From contig OX578142.1 of assembly GCA_951213105.1 (NCBI GenBank), positions 118,412,354 through 118,476,353 on the forward strand: a stretch of 64,000 nt of DNA, in the 5' to 3' direction. Each line of letters starts with the position of its first letter. Position 1 is the stretch's first letter. Below are positions 1 through 12,304 of the stretch, piece after piece. The position numbers were made by a program, and so were the translations under genes. The notes below the pieces were generated by a model. It was not told where the DNA came from. It ran no database searches and saw nothing but the letters and a program-made list of their open reading frames with translations. This DNA comes from Amaurobius ferox (lineage: Eukaryota; Arthropoda; Arachnida; Araneae; Amaurobiidae).

Positions 1-145
1 TTTCATTTTTTCAACCCGGGTTAAATAAAAAACTAATTGGGTGATATTATTTATTTATATTCCCATAGGTCCTACAGACCGTCTGAACAACATACTAAAA
101 TTTCATTTTGATAAACTCATTTTTACGGCAGTTATCGTGCTAACG

Positions 146-207
<62 letters not shown>

Positions 208-255
208 ATGAACAAAGTCATAAACACTTTTCAACTTTGTTGTAAAGTGTTAAAA
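1..255 (+). mobile_element. R1 repeat, copy A (3' end only)
   Basis: This is the 3' portion of a dispersed repeat (local name R1) that begins upstream of the window. It matches 1340-1580 almost base for base: the same CAACCCGGGTT motif, the same run into a GACA microsatellite and the same terminal stem-loop. The stem-loop at 223-251 has 13-bp arms (AACACTTTTCAAC and GTTGTAAAGTGTT, one mismatch) around a TTT loop, followed by a short A run. No coding capacity is seen. Copy B starts directly after it. Confidence 0.75.
145..207. repeat. (GACA)n microsatellite
   Basis: About 15 uninterrupted GACA units lie inside R1, just upstream of its terminal hairpin. The same position holds shorter, interrupted GACA runs in the other R1 copies (about 1490-1530, 28659-28672 and 34768-34785 on the other strand), so the microsatellite belongs to the element. 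Confidence 0.95.
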
Positions 256-1580
256 ACAAGAAAGATCAATCATGCTTAGAGCATTGATTATGAAACACTT
301 TCCAACAGCAATGCAATTTTATTTAAACATATCTAATATGCAATACATTCCTCGGTAATATTTTAAAACTTCTCACAATACTACATTGATTTATTATATT
401 GGAAAACTTAAACCTTCACCGAAAATAATGAACTTCATTCAAATGACGGCATTGAAATATAAATTGCCTGGTTTAAACATCTCTAAAATGTGATATATTA
501 CTCGACAATAATTTTAGAATTATCATAATGCCACGATAATTTATTATATTTAAAAACTTCATCGAAAACAACTAAAATTCATTCAAATGACGTCATAGAA
601 AAAATAACACGCCTGGCTCTCTCAAAAAAAGCAGCATTTCATTCATAAATAATTTCTCATTCATGTCATTCATCACAATACTATAATAATTTATTTTATT
701 TCAAAATTAAGACCATGGAGCTACAAGTAATTAACTCTATGCTTAAAACTTCATCGCAGAAAATCGTCCTTCTCTGGGTAAAGTCAATGAATATTTCTTT
801 CATATCAGCTATGCAGACTGCATGAGCTAAATTCTTTTGCGTTAAAAAAATACAGCAATTTCTATACAATTCATCCTACATATTTTGCTGTTTAAATTTT
901 GCATAAGTGAAAAATAGGCTTCGTTATAGAAATAATCAAATATGGATGAGCATTTAAACTCATATATATTGTAATTGCGTTGATTTAGTATGTAGATGCA
1001 CAGAATTTAAACCAAAATAAAGTGGTTTTAGGACGGATACAACGCTCAATATGAAATAAAAAGAACTTTAAAAATCACGATTTTGAGACAAGATGGATGC
1101 CGTATATCATTTTGAAGTGGATCACGTGATACTTCCATATCATGGTCACGTGATCGGTTCATATAAGAGGTGTTATTATTATTTTAATTTTTATATGAAA
1201 AACTACTGAATATATTTCGCTGAATTTTTTTTTATATATTTTATGGAACAATTTGAATATTACCTAAAAATTTCGAAGCAATTTGTGAATTTTAAATCCG
1301 CTTAAAAAATGTTTGAAGAATTAGGTCCCATAGGGCTCAATGTATTTCATTTTTTCAACCCGGGTTCAATCCAAAACTATTGGGTGATATTATTCATTTA
1401 TATTCCCATAGGTCCTACAGACCGTCTGAACAACATACCAAAATTTCATTTTGATTAAGTCATTTTTACGGCAGTTATCGTTCTAACGGACAGACAGGCA
1501 GACAGACAGATAGACAGACAGACAGACAGAATGAACAAAATCATAAACACTTTTCAACTTTGTTGTAAAGTGTTAAAAAT
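256..1580 (+). mobile_element. R1 repeat, copy B (apparently full length)
   Basis: A copy of about 1.3 kb of R1, a non-coding dispersed repeat. Its 5' end (ACAAGAAAG) agrees with the 5' ends of the copies at 27880 and, on the minus strand, 35847, which defines the boundary. Its 3' end has a GACA run and the stem-loop at 1546-1574, then a short A run. It follows copy A with no spacer. I see no target-site duplication and no open frame of note. It could be a rolling-circle type or another non-autonomous element. An A-tailed retroposon is less likely because the ends are fixed and duplications are absent. Confidence 0.7.
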
Positions 1581-2237
1581 ATTAGTAGTTGGTAATTGCC
1601 TCAGGTCAGTTTTATCTAGCAGCTGGCATACCCACTGAGCTCGAACTACAACGAGGACGTAAAAGTAGGTTTTTATTCACAAAACCCACCAATGGTTGAT
1701 ATTTCTATAATTTGATTTCATTTTTCCCGTGCAGAAAGCGACATCATTATCTTAAGCTTCCGGAAACGTCTACCTTCGGTGTGTGTTGTGACATTGAACT
1801 GAGACTAACAGTGTTTTTTTTAAACTATGTTAATATCAAAATACACTATTTTTATTGGCTACCTTTAGATTTTTTAGTACAGTATACGTAATTCGCATAC
1901 TGTATATATATGCTCGTATATATATGCTGCAAATATAGTTTTAGTATATCTAAAATGTTTATGCTTTTAACCGCAAGTAGCTAATTAAAAAAAATGGCAG
2001 TACATTTCCGGTCAGTTTTTGAACGATTTTTACATATATATGATGTATTTCTCTTAATGTTTGATAAACTTTTAACTTCAAAATTTTTCCGAACTCCGTT
2101 AAGAAAGACGGCACCGCTGTATTATAATTCATTTTGTACTTGCGTAAAGGATCCGATTTAAATGTTTTAATCCATGTATAGAATTTGAAACATTCTATAC
2201 AATACCATATCTGCATGAAAATAAAGTAAATTCATGG
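1581..2237. other. AT-rich sequence, no gene seen
   Basis: I see short TA-rich runs (about 1899-1926) but no coding signal, RNA gene or matched repeat. Confidence 0.5.
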
Positions 2238-2505
2238 ACAATTGCACTATTTTGGTGTTACTTTTATAAACTCTTTATAACATATATGCATTTGACAAAA
2301 ACATATTTAGGCAAATAAAATCTAATCACATATAAATTATAATGGAATGAAATAAATATTAGCGCATTAAAATGAAGTCCATTTGCACTATTTTGGTGTT
2401 ACTTTTATAAACCCTTTATAACCTATGCGCATTTAACAAAAAATATTTAGCCATCTAGCATTTAATCAAATAGATTATGATAAGTTTTTAATTATTTAAA
2501 TAATG
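2238..2505 (+). repeat. Tandem duplication, period 151 bp
   Basis: The stretch beginning TTGCACTATTTTGGTGTTAC at 2242 recurs at 2393 in the same orientation, and similarity continues for over 100 bases in each unit. The copies differ by scattered substitutions and small indels, so the duplication is not recent. Confidence 0.75.
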
Positions 2506-3784
2506 TTGTGTTGCGTGATTCTTTTTGATAATTCACAAAATATATGGAAATTAAATCTTTTAAATTTTCGATTTCTAGATATGCAAGTCTATACACGAAT
2601 CATACCACATATCCAGATTTTTACTTTGTCATACGAAGTATAGGAAAATTATTGTCTTCACAAAAATTTTCGAGATCAAGGTTTTAATGTAAATATATAT
2701 TTTAGGACCTCCTGAACATGTATTAACTATTTTTAGAGAGATGTCCTGTCTGTCTGTCTGTGGGGGATTTCTTGTGTATACGGTAACTGCCACAAATATT
2801 ACTGTATTTTCAGAAAATTTTACATTCGACTTTGTTAACGAAAAATCTAGATAGAATTTTTTGAAACTCGAACGAAAACATCGAAAATTAATATAAATTT
2901 TATATTTTCTTAACATTGCAGCATAGGACAAGATTTAACATGATTATAAGTAAAATGGGTTGTTTATGGAGCAATGATCACGAAGTTCAATAGTTTCAAT
3001 CATTAGTATTGAAAAATAGCCATGATACAATTTTTATATTCCTGACATCAATAGCAACTTTCGGGAGGAAGGTGGGGCACATTCTCAAACTTGGCATCAA
3101 TCGAAACATATTTTCAAGAATTTTAAAATGAAAGTTAACATGCTATACTTGTGATCATTTGAATCAATTATATAGCTTTTTCAAATTTTTCTTGCACTAT
3201 TTGTAACAAAAATACAAGCTCCTTTAAAAGGAATTCTGGTATGAGAAAGTCGAGTGGAGCCACACTCCTTTTAATTACCATAGTAAATTTATCGATGTTA
3301 GTCAAACCCAACGATCAGAAAAGAAATCTATGAAATTTCCTAAAAGTATCTCAATAATTTTCGGCGGGAATTTTATTGCACATGACTGCAAAAAATACTA
3401 TTAAAAATCTCGTTTAAAGAAAAAAACTGTTTCCAGCCATATTGGTAAGTATAGCACCACATTATTTTATTTTTTACTCTATTGTATTTACAACATATGG
3501 ATACCTGAACGTCTAGACTGATGTCATCACCCTCAGACGATGTACTAATATGCTACGTTAGCTTGTGAAATGCATTATTTTCGAAGAAATATATATCTAA
3601 GCCGTAGAAGTGACTTTAAACCTGCCCCTCGAAGCTGGAAATGATGACGAAAAGGATTATAGCTCCACTTTAGATATGTGTTACATGTATTTTTAAACTC
3701 TTCTTAAATTTTAGAATTATTACATGCTCAAATTACACGTGACTTTTATATGTTACGTAGTGTATGTAATTTTACTTAATAACG
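2506..3784. other. AT-rich sequence with a possible old R2-like fragment
   Basis: At 2621-2660 a hairpin-like segment (ACTTTGTCATACGAAGTAT, then a GGAAAA motif) resembles the start of the R2 family, and a CTGT run lies at 2747-2762. The resemblance is weak. I see nothing else of note to 3784. Confidence 0.3.
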
Positions 3785-4475
3785 GAAACTGTTTGTGCGG
3801 GTCTGTAGCGATAAATGTGAACGTTGTACGGCTATGAAATTTGGTACACAGGTACTTGAGAACCCGGTGCACGTCGGCTATATTTTATTAATTTCAAATT
3901 AGTTCTTTAGTAATTTTACACTTCACTAAATACACAAATATATTCCTTAGTGATCTAAAATATTATTACAGCTTCCGCTTTGACACCATCGGAAAGATCG
4001 AAGAACGTTTTTTCGAACAATGTTTGAACCGAATCCGTGGGATAACTCCTTCATATTTATTTTTTTTTAGAGTACATTGAAATTTGCATTTTGACTGATC
4101 TGATATGTACTATATCGTCGCATCAGAAAAACTAAGAATAGTACAATTCTAGTATTTGACTAAAGCATCCACATATATCTCTGTATTCTAACGATTTTTT
4201 TTTCGATTTCATAAGTAATTTAAAATTTCTAATTTTTAAGTGATCGCAATTAGTCATCGCAATGGAATGTTTGGAACTTCAACTGATATTCTGACTTCCC
4301 CCGCTATGAATCAGATCCATTTTAAAACGGTGTTGGGGGGTTGCGTAAAATGGGTGGGTTCTTGGTATGAGGGAGGAAACTTTCGAATACAGGTTTCGAA
4401 TATTTATTTTCCTGATTTGTGGAGAACGTGTTTTTATAGATAAAATATATAGATCTATCATCATCCACGAGTTAA
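3785..4475 (+). repeat. R6 repeat, copy a
   Basis: A non-coding dispersed repeat of about 690 bp, collinear with 12305-13010. Shared landmarks in order are a CTGTAGCG motif, the string ATGAAATTTGGTA, a GCATTTT/GATCTGATAT segment, CAATTAGTCATCG and a final GATCGATGGATGATAG-like stretch. Short open frames on both strands here are not conserved between copies. Confidence 0.7.
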
Positions 4476-5555
4476 AATGTTCAGTTATTGCAATATTTTT
4501 CATTTGTTATAACTTAACACATACATATATTTAGATCTATCAACATCCGCAAGTTGAATATTTAAGTCACCCTAATATATTTCATTCATAATAGGGAATA
4601 TTCATATGACGTCATGAGGAAACCACCTGGTTTATTGTTATATTAAATATTTTCGTCCGACTCATAGGTTTATCCAATCGTTTGAGACATAAATATTAAT
4701 AAATAATTATAGTTATGGGTATAATGTTTAACTTGGAAAACTTACAATCCGAGATGTAGGAATGCATTTTTATTTATTTCCTAGATGTGTATAGAATATA
4801 GGAATAATAAAATTGAAATAACCAGAATTCATTAAGATGTATGATTGTTTCTCGTTCATCAATCAGATTTAATGGATCAGAAAATTGAAAACAGTAGCTA
4901 CATTTGACTGGCATACATAATAATTAAAATCAATATTACTAATATAGTTTTGGAATATATGTTTTTATGTTTAATTGTTGTCAATCTCAGAAAATGATCA
5001 ATAAATTTTCACTTATTTATTTTTCTTATTTCATTATTGATCACTGTAGTTGAATATGTAGCAAATGCATATTGCCAACTGTTTAGTAGGGAATAATATA
5101 CGCGCATCAGCAAACGCTGGGTATATGTAATAAATACATCAACCATTCAAAATACTTATGATCAAATGTTAGATATATGCAGAGGCGGATTACTGCAAAG
5201 GCAACATGGGCAACTGCCTAGGGCAGAAAATTTATATTTTTAATCACATTTCTTTGCCCGTCCAAGCGTTATTTTCAGCCGCCATTTGGGTGATGTTTGA
5301 TTTTCTTCTTTAATGAAGTCCAGTAAGGTAAAAGCGGAGCCTCCTAACTATCATCTTAAACACTTTTGGGTCGATGACAATATTTCTCAATGACAAGTTA
5401 ACCAAATTGAGCGCAATATTATAAAATTAGCCGAGTTACAGGTCATGAGAAAGCTGTGGACTCGGATAAGTGAAATCACAGATCCCCAAGTTAAATCTAT
5501 GCGGAAAATTATTTATATACTACTACATCCTGCACGGAAACCAGAAAAATTCTTG
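4476..5555. other. AT-rich sequence, no gene seen
   Basis: There is no coding signal. A GC-richer stretch at about 5179-5228 (CAACATGGGCAACTGCCTAG) looks like part of an unidentified dispersed repeat but has no second copy in this window. Confidence 0.4.
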
Positions 5556-6109
5556 GAAATGGCCTTTCGATTTTTATGTTCCTATATACGTAGTATAATG
5601 TACAGGAAAAGTTTTTGACATTGTGGAAAATTCAAATTCGTATTTCTGACGGACAATCATGATTCAGGCATCCCAGTTGAGAGTTTTTGAGGTAATGTCT
5701 GTGTGTATGTATGTATCTATGTTCATGAGTCTATAGATGCGATATCTCACGAGCAAATGGAGCGTTTTGGATGAGATTTGTTGCAAAAATTATAATAGAT
5801 GAATACTAGAATTTTATTAATTTTAAGCACAATTGAATGTTTAGACGACCGTTAAATATTCGAATAAAAATTTAAAAAATCATCACAAAAAGAGAACCTT
5901 TAAAATTTTCAAAAAATCCTTAAATCACAACTTACAATAATGTTACATAAATGATAATTTATTAGAAAATGAATTGAATCAACTTTAGTACGTTATCATG
6001 AGCTGTTCTCGAGATATTGCACTTTTCCAAGTAAATTTATCAAAAAATTATATAAAATTAAAAAGTCGCACTCGTACGACAAGACTTCGATTCTCGACTC
6101 TGTCCAAAC
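5556..6109 (+). repeat. Degenerate R2-family copy
   Basis: It shares R2 architecture with 17995-18963: a TTCC...GGAA hairpin at 5577-5615, a short GT-rich stretch (5698-5717), a GATATCTCACGAGC motif, and the GTTCTCGAGATATTGCAC string at 6004-6021 that also occurs in the 18-kb copy. The 3' end is replaced by a SINE relic. Confidence 0.5.
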
Positions 6110-6356
6110 TGTCCCCATGTTCACGCAGAGTACGGCATGTTAAATATGTGGTTCCTTAAATCTTTCCAAGAGGTTGGTGGTGGGAGAAGGAGGGTACGGT
6201 CCCTGTGGATGCCGCACAAACTGGGTTCCGTTCTAAATTTGGTGGCACTGACTCGGTCATCCAAACAGATACTTTACACCTTCTAGTAACCGACCACTCA
6301 ATTTGCTGCTCATGCCCTAGGGTGAGTCGAGTGGTCTGGGTTTTCAACACCTTCTA
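6110..6356 (+). mobile_element. SINE relic (body of the 5S/tRNA SINE family)
   Basis: It matches the body of the SINE at 33168-33550: GTTCACGCAGAGTACG, AGAGGTTGGTGGTGGGAG, GGGTACGGTCCCTGTGGATG, the GGTTCCGTTCTAAATTTGG stretch and a diverged tail ending in GGTCTGGGTTTTCAACA. It is more diverged than the copies at 19.1 and 33.2 kb and lacks a 5S or tRNA head. No clear target-site duplication is seen. The minus-strand open frame here is a shadow. Confidence 0.75.
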
Positions 6357-6729
6357 GTAAATCGGAATTCATTCAACGGACGGTCTGAGTTGAAGAGTAA
6401 TAATACCTCCCTCAAAATGTTGGAATTTATAATGAAAACTACATATATGGTCACTAGCTTCGTCAACCACTCTAATAAATTGCAAATGTTAATAACTGAT
6501 TTTTATCCACTAAATTATCAATAGTTTCAATCAAAGCAATCCAATTTACGGTTACGGTTAAAGAAAAATATTAGATACGTAAAAGCCGTCTGACAACCTC
6601 ACCGCCTTTGTAGTGCAAACGCTTGCAAACGCGCTTCATCTCAAGCCTGATCGGATTCACATCGATTGCGATCGAAAGTTTTAGTGCAAACGAGGTATTA
6701 TAGTATCAACCATTAGACCATCCAACCTA
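6357..6729. other. Unassigned intergenic sequence
   Basis: No gene, RNA or matched repeat is seen. A short phrase around 6613-6633 repeats CGCTTGCAAACGCGCTTC-like sequence locally. Confidence 0.4.
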
Positions 6730-7105
6730 CCCTCACAGCGAAGATCGTCACATGTGTGACAGTGACGTTGTAGCCACGTGACACCTGGGTCACAATGTGG
6801 CATCCTACTTGTGACTTCCATGCGACGTTACTTATTAGTAACTTTATAACTTCATTGTGGCTATATTCTGTGACGTTTCCACAATTTAATTAACACGTAA
6901 CAATGTGACGCCATTACAATGACAATTATAATGTGACGTCACAAACAAGTTAATATGCGACGTCACAAACGACCATGAAAATAACCAAAATGACTTCGCT
7001 GTGACCTCAATATGACATTTCCGAGACGTACTGCAACGTCCTGTGACGTCCCAAAGTCACAGTGTAACGTAAATCTTACGTCACTGTGAAAAAATGCTGT
7101 TAGGG
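6730..7105. other. Cluster of TGACGTCA-like (CRE/ATF-type) sites
   Basis: Over about 370 bp there are roughly ten TGACG or ACGTCA half-sites. They include a perfect 12-bp palindrome TGTGACGTCACA at 6932-6943 and a near copy (GCGACGTCACAAAC) about 25 bp downstream. Others lie near 6761, 6870, 6905, 7040 and 7078. The sites look like products of a degenerate short repeat. TGACGTCA is the classic CREB/ATF binding site, but nothing in the sequence shows this stretch is a working enhancer. Confidence 0.45.
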
Positions 7106-7289
7106 TACAGGCGCCGGATTTTTCATCCATAGTGGACAAAATGGTGGGTAGGGGTAAAGGCACTCATATTCTTCCTGAATCTCATATTGGGGACATAAAA
7201 CGACAAAACTCAACCACGAGGGGACAACTTTACTGAGCTTATGACCTGTGCATATTATTTTGGATCCAAGACCAACTTTCGAGCCACAT

Positions 7290-7455
7290 GCAAAGGGAGT
7301 TCATCTATCTGATCTACCTCCGCCGAATTAACTCAAAGATTGGACTAGAGATGACGCTTCATTGCGGCCTTTGTAGCATTGAAAGTCACCCCATAACATA
7401 CCTCGTTGACCACTGTGTAGGAAAGAAACTACGAGGAGTTATGCATATTTTGCAC
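7290..7455 (+). pseudogene. Possible C-terminal fragment of a non-LTR retrotransposon polyprotein
   Basis: One frame reads through about 50 codons to a stop at 7456. It contains a cysteine-histidine pattern, C-G-L-C, then H-P-I-T-Y-L-V-D-H-C and a downstream arginine, preceded by leucine- and arginine-rich residues. This resembles the CxxC...HxxxxC motif at the C-terminus of Jockey- and I-type reverse transcriptases. No reverse transcriptase domain is found upstream in any frame I read, so this may be a short remnant or a coincidence. No start codon is proposed. Confidence 0.22.
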
Positions 7456-9516
7456 TAGGAACCCAATCTCTCTTCTATAATGCTCTGCTACTCAGTAAAC
7501 TTCCTCCTTCTCTTGCACCTATATATTTTTCCTATTTTTGTCAGGTTGTCAATCATCCAAGGTACTGCAAATCACGATGTATGAGCTGCAAGGCTCGACC
7601 AATCAGGAACCAAGTCTAAACCAATCAGTGGAATGAATGCTTGACATCGTATTGCTGTTGAACCTCAAAATTTTAAAAGAAAACTTGCTACTATTCGACG
7701 TGATGATCTGAGGGTTCTCCACCAGGTGCCTCGAAATACAAACAACTTGAATCTTTGGACCTAACTAAGCCAATTTTCAATTAAGACAACTATTTTTTAT
7801 GCTCAAAGAGACGCTATTAAGACGTTAAGCACCATACATTATCTAACAAAGTAAAAAATATAAAAAAAGTTGCAGCTTATTTTTCCAAGAGTATCATTTT
7901 CCTTGTTTATGAGAGTACATCTAATACAGCTTGCTACTATTTCAATAAGTAAAATACACTTTGTCCAAAGGATAAGGAAAACTTGAGCAACGTATATAAG
8001 TAGAAATATCATTAGTGTGTTATTAGTGCTTATATACACTGCTCAGGCTTTCCTTATATACTTTCTTATATATTTCCTTATATACTATAATTCCTATATT
8101 TCCTTGTATACTTCCTTATATATATATTTCCTTATATTTTCATAATGAATAGTAAAAGTCAATAAGTAAAATGCATATTTAAAATGCAAATTTCCTATCA
8201 ATTCCATTTTTAAATGTTTCAATTATGTACAGTAAATTGTTACAAAATGTGCGTCATGTATACCAATATAACATTAATGTATATTGGTATACAAGTTATT
8301 ATTATAAGTTATTATTAAAGTTATATTAGTCACTATTTAAATTTGAAAAAAAAAAGTATTAGCAGAGTTTCTCTAGTAAATTGTTAAATATAAATGATTT
8401 TACTTTTCAATTTGAATAAAATACAAAAAATCGAACATCAAGATTATAATACGTCTTATATAACACATTGAATATGTATATTGCAGTAAAGTTCTGCCTT
8501 TGATGGTTTTATGATTTGCAAGTTAATATAATGCAAAACGAGGGAGAAATAAAATTTCCTCTTTTACAATTCCTATCGCTGTTTAGTCTTCCGCCAATGG
8601 AAATATATTTTCCTAACTTTCAAATGTCTTTCTTGAATGAAAAATCAATACACTTAAATCGTAAAGCTAGATCTTTTAGAAAAATACATTTCTGATAATT
8701 TCTGTGGGTGTTCTTATCTCATACAAAAGCAGTGCATTATCCTTCATATTGATTGAAGCCCCAATGTCTTTCTGTATGGCTATTTAAAGTCGGCGTTGTA
8801 GGATTGTGTTTATTCATGCATTTGTAATTGAATCAACACATAAATGACACTCTTCAACACAAATCTGACAAAACTTAAAAGATGGCCGATATGAAAGAGA
8901 AAAAGAAAACGAATGTTATTGCATCTTAATGAAAATACGGGTCATTATTTTTCGCTTCAATTGCATTTGAAAACAAATTTTTTTTTTCTAATAATTCTAC
9001 TGTTATTGCAATATCTAAGCATAATTGTTCATGGGCTGATAATATATAATGTAAAACAAGCAATTATTTTTAATAGTTTGTATCTATAAGAATGGAAAAT
9101 AATAAAATAGTAATAAAAATTGTAAAATAATATAAAAAATATAGTGCATAAATATGTAATATTTTGATTTATCTATTTTCGTTAAAAATAGGTATATTTA
9201 GCCAACCTGTAATATTATTTTCACATCTCACGTTGGCTTCCTTTACATAATCTTTTAATCAACTTCCCCATGCTTCAGAACAACTATTGTAAACTTTTTT
9301 GTCTTTGATACCTGTTCATTCCCTTTACCTTATCTTAATTGCGTCTGTTTACTGCATCCCCTTCTACGAAGGGTTAAGGTCACATTTACCACTTATTTAC
9401 ACCTCTAGTCTCCGCAGTCTACTCGTCATTTTTTCTCCCTTTTAGACACTACTCAACTCTTCCACACCACTTGGACTGCTTTCTGGTAACTCAGAGGAAC
9501 CTTGTAGTAGCAGAGA
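7456..9516. other. AT-rich sequence, no gene seen
   Basis: The first 300 bp are less AT-rich and may continue the preceding retroelement remnant. From 7790 on it is simple AT-rich sequence with TATA-rich and TTCCTTATAT-rich stretches near 8050-8130. There is no RNA gene or reliable open frame. Confidence 0.4.
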
Positions 9517-10549
9517 ATGCCAGGCCGCCGTCAACTGCGGCAGTTCCAGCAGACAGACGATTTCACGAGGGGTATGGTGATCGGACTCAGAAGGACAGGT
9601 TGGTCCGTACGTCAAATCTCAGCGGATAGCCACCTACACGCGTCTACGGTGCACCGGCTGTGGCGAAAGTGGTTGGAACAAAAGATATGTGGCACGTTTG
9701 AGAGGTGCTGGTACGACCAGAGCGACGTCAGCACGCGTGGACCGACGTATCCTCTAGAAAGAGTTGGCGACCCCGTAGGACACTTTCGTCGCCCTTTTGC
9801 AGCATGTGCAGGACACTTTAAATGCTCCCATATTGAACAGGACCATTTTCCGCCGGTTGGTCATCGGTTACCTGCACTCATGGTGAACGTTAAGAAGCCT
9901 GGCGTTAACCCAACAGCACAGACACCTCTGCTTGGAATGGTATTGGGATAGAGCCACGTGGACGGCGGAATGACACAGGGTCGCATTCTCAGGCAATTCA
10001 CGCTTCTATTTTAGCAATGCCAGTCGCCGTGTACAAGTCTGGCGTCGACGTGGTTACAAATCCAATCCGGCCGCATCAGTGGAACGCCACACCGCGCGAC
10101 AACGCGACATTATGGTTTCGGGCGCCATCGCCTACGATAGAAGGTCACCTCTGATCCGTACTGAGGGCACTATGACGGCCCAACGATACGTGAATGAAGT
10201 GCTGTGACCGATGATATTGCCCTTGCTTCATACGTGCCCAATATCATTTACCAGAAGGATAACGCCCGACCACATACAGCCCACATCAGCCAATATGACC
10301 TGCAAGATTACCCAGGTGCTTCCCTGACCACCAGTCTCCCCTGATCTCTCACCAATCGAACACGTCTGAGATATGATTGGACGTCGTTTACGTGCGCTGC
10401 CACAGCCGTGTATAGAAGACGAACTCTGGCAAATGGTTGACAGAGAATGGACAACCATCCCTCAGGACATCATCCGCACGCTCATTGACTCTGTACCTAG
10501 ACGTGTTGCTGCTTGTATCGCCGCCCGTTGTGGTGATACAACCCACTGA
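9517..10549 (+). pseudogene. Tc1-like transposase pseudogene
   Basis: This is a decayed DDE transposase of the Tc1 family, which cuts and pastes DNA at TA sites. The N-terminus is readable from 9517 for about 55 codons (starts MPGRRQLRQF; helix-turn-helix with GLRRTGWSVRQIS and STVHRLWRKW). The frame then shifts several times. Later pieces are recognisable: QVWRRRGYKSNP, a RYVNEVL motif, YQKDNARPH, SPIEHV and a C-terminal SVPRRVAACIAAR before a stop at 10547-10549. The first catalytic aspartate motif reads FSGNSRF instead of FSDESRF. The tryptophan codon after IEHV is TGA. The length matches an intact gene of about 340 codons. It is certainly inactive; the family call is secure. Confidence 0.9.
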
Positions 10550-10697
10550 TCAGACGGTGTTATCGCTCAGTATATATATGTATCATGTTGTAATAAACAT
10601 CACTTATTGTTCGTTGCTGTCTCTCTCTGTTTGCCGATTTTCATCACTTTTTTACCCACTTCTTCTTGGTGTTTCATTTTCACTGTCACGTAGTGTA
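9517..10697 (+). mobile_element. Tc1-like DNA transposon (decayed, 5' terminus not found)
   Basis: It contains a transposase pseudogene of about 1 kb followed by about 150 bp of 3' flank. A candidate 3' inverted terminus ends at 10697 (GTTTCATTTTCACTGTCACG, then TAGTGTA). I could not find its partner upstream of 9517, so the left end is either diverged beyond recognition or lost. An AATAAA signal lies at about 10592. Confidence 0.7.
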
Positions 10698-11140
10698 CAT
10701 TACCATCCCGACTGAAACTAAATTTGCACAGAGGCAATCTCCTACATGGATATAAAAAATGTTCTTTTGGCTATCCTTTTACATTGGTCTATATCGTTTG
10801 CGGAACGCTCAAAGGAATTCTGCCTTTATTTTTGTAGTATTTCTGAAAGTACTCAATGAAATAATAGTTACCAAATTTGTATAGAAAATATTTTACGCAT
10901 AATACTCTTTTAAATGTATCTTAATTTCATTAAATTATTAAAATGAATACATCAGTTTCAATTGATATTTTCATAAAATTTGAAACGCTAAATAATCCAT
11001 GATATATTTTCCTATAGGAGTTCCGAAGAACAATGGCGGTTTTTTTAAGTGCCTATGAAAACAAAACAAAATATATGCCATTTAAATTACAACTTGTAGA
11101 ACGTACACACTGACGATAACCTCTACACCAATAATCTGTT
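10698..11140. other. AT-rich sequence, no gene seen
   Basis: No open frame, RNA gene or repeat match is seen. Confidence 0.4.
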
Positions 11141-11345
11141 TCACAATGCAAATGCTTAAGCCGCAACCTGTTTTATCCCGCTTTTCGAATTAGGATGAGA
11201 AATTTCCTTCAAAGGATTAGCAATGCTTTACATGAGGAGTCTGGCAGTACATTATCGTTGCGATGGCAACAAGGGACCATTTGTAACGTTCAATATTCGT
11301 CTGCAATAGCATTAAACCTAGTGTTCTGATACAAAACTATAAAAG
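11141..11345 (+). repeat. R5 repeat, copy a
   Basis: A dispersed non-coding segment of about 200 bp. Landmarks are CAACCTGTTTTA, TTTTCGAATTAGGATGAG, AAATTTCCTTCA, GATTAGCAATG, CGTTGCGATGGCAACAAGGG and AAACCTAGTGTTCTGATACA. Four further copies lie at 11.8, 13.8, 19.4 and 24.9 kb, all in the same orientation. Confidence 0.7.
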
Positions 11346-11834
11346 TTACCCTTTTACACTGTAAATCCCAAATAGGCTTTAGACTCTTGGATAACTGTAT
11401 TGCTATTTACTAAATAGCGTTTACAGCGATAGTGATTTTCCTTTTGTATGTGAAGTTTTTCAAGCATGGAATATGATTTAACTTAATTAAAGGAAATGTG
11501 TCATATATAAAATGATATTTTATGCAGCACCGTTTGTAGTTTGATTATTTAATATCCCCCCAAAATACGTTATAATTTATGTGAATGAAGAAAAGTGTGA
11601 TTTAATATAATATTAAAATGTTATAAATTTAAAATTTTCAAATATACTTCGATGAAAACGAAAGAAGGGTAGGACTTGTAAAGAAAAATTAAACTACGTA
11701 GCATTACAGATTTCGGCTATGCCAAGCTGATGAACCCATAATAAACGCCTAACAGGTCCATTGATGCTGTTATTTGTAATGTGAGCACAATCTTAACTCA
11801 TTGAGTGTTTCTCTCACAAGAACCTCTTAAGCAA

Positions 11835-12010
11835 TAAAGCGTTTGCCGATGCGTCGTTTCAAATTATGAAGAGATATTTCCTTCAAGATATTAATAATGA
11901 TTTACAATAGAAGTCAGTCTGTGCAGGCCTATAACGGTGGCAACAAAAGGCCACTTGTAGAACTCATATTCAGTTTGATTAATATGAACCTCATTCTTGT
12001 CATACAATTC
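11835..12010 (+). repeat. R5 repeat, copy b
   Basis: It shares the ATTTCCTTCA, TAATGATTTACA and GGTGGCAACAAAAGGCCAC landmarks and the CATATTCAGTTTGATTAATA segment with the other R5 copies, with moderate divergence. Confidence 0.6.
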
Positions 12011-12304
12011 CATAAATACGTATTTTTATATTGCATGTCTAGACTCAGATAAAAGTACGAGGAATGGCAGATTCAGGCATTATGAGCGATTGTTTAAATA
12101 AAGTGCATGTGCTTATAGTTTTGATATGAAGTGAAGATGGGTGTAATCTATATATGATAAATGTATCTTTATTAAAAGTTTTGTGTTCCTTTAAGAACGT
12201 TTAATTTTGTAATTTATTATTTGCAGATGATTTGTTATATCTATTACAATGGGCTGATATAGCAATTATACTGAAACGTAGGTCGTATCTTGCATAAAGG
12301 GAAG

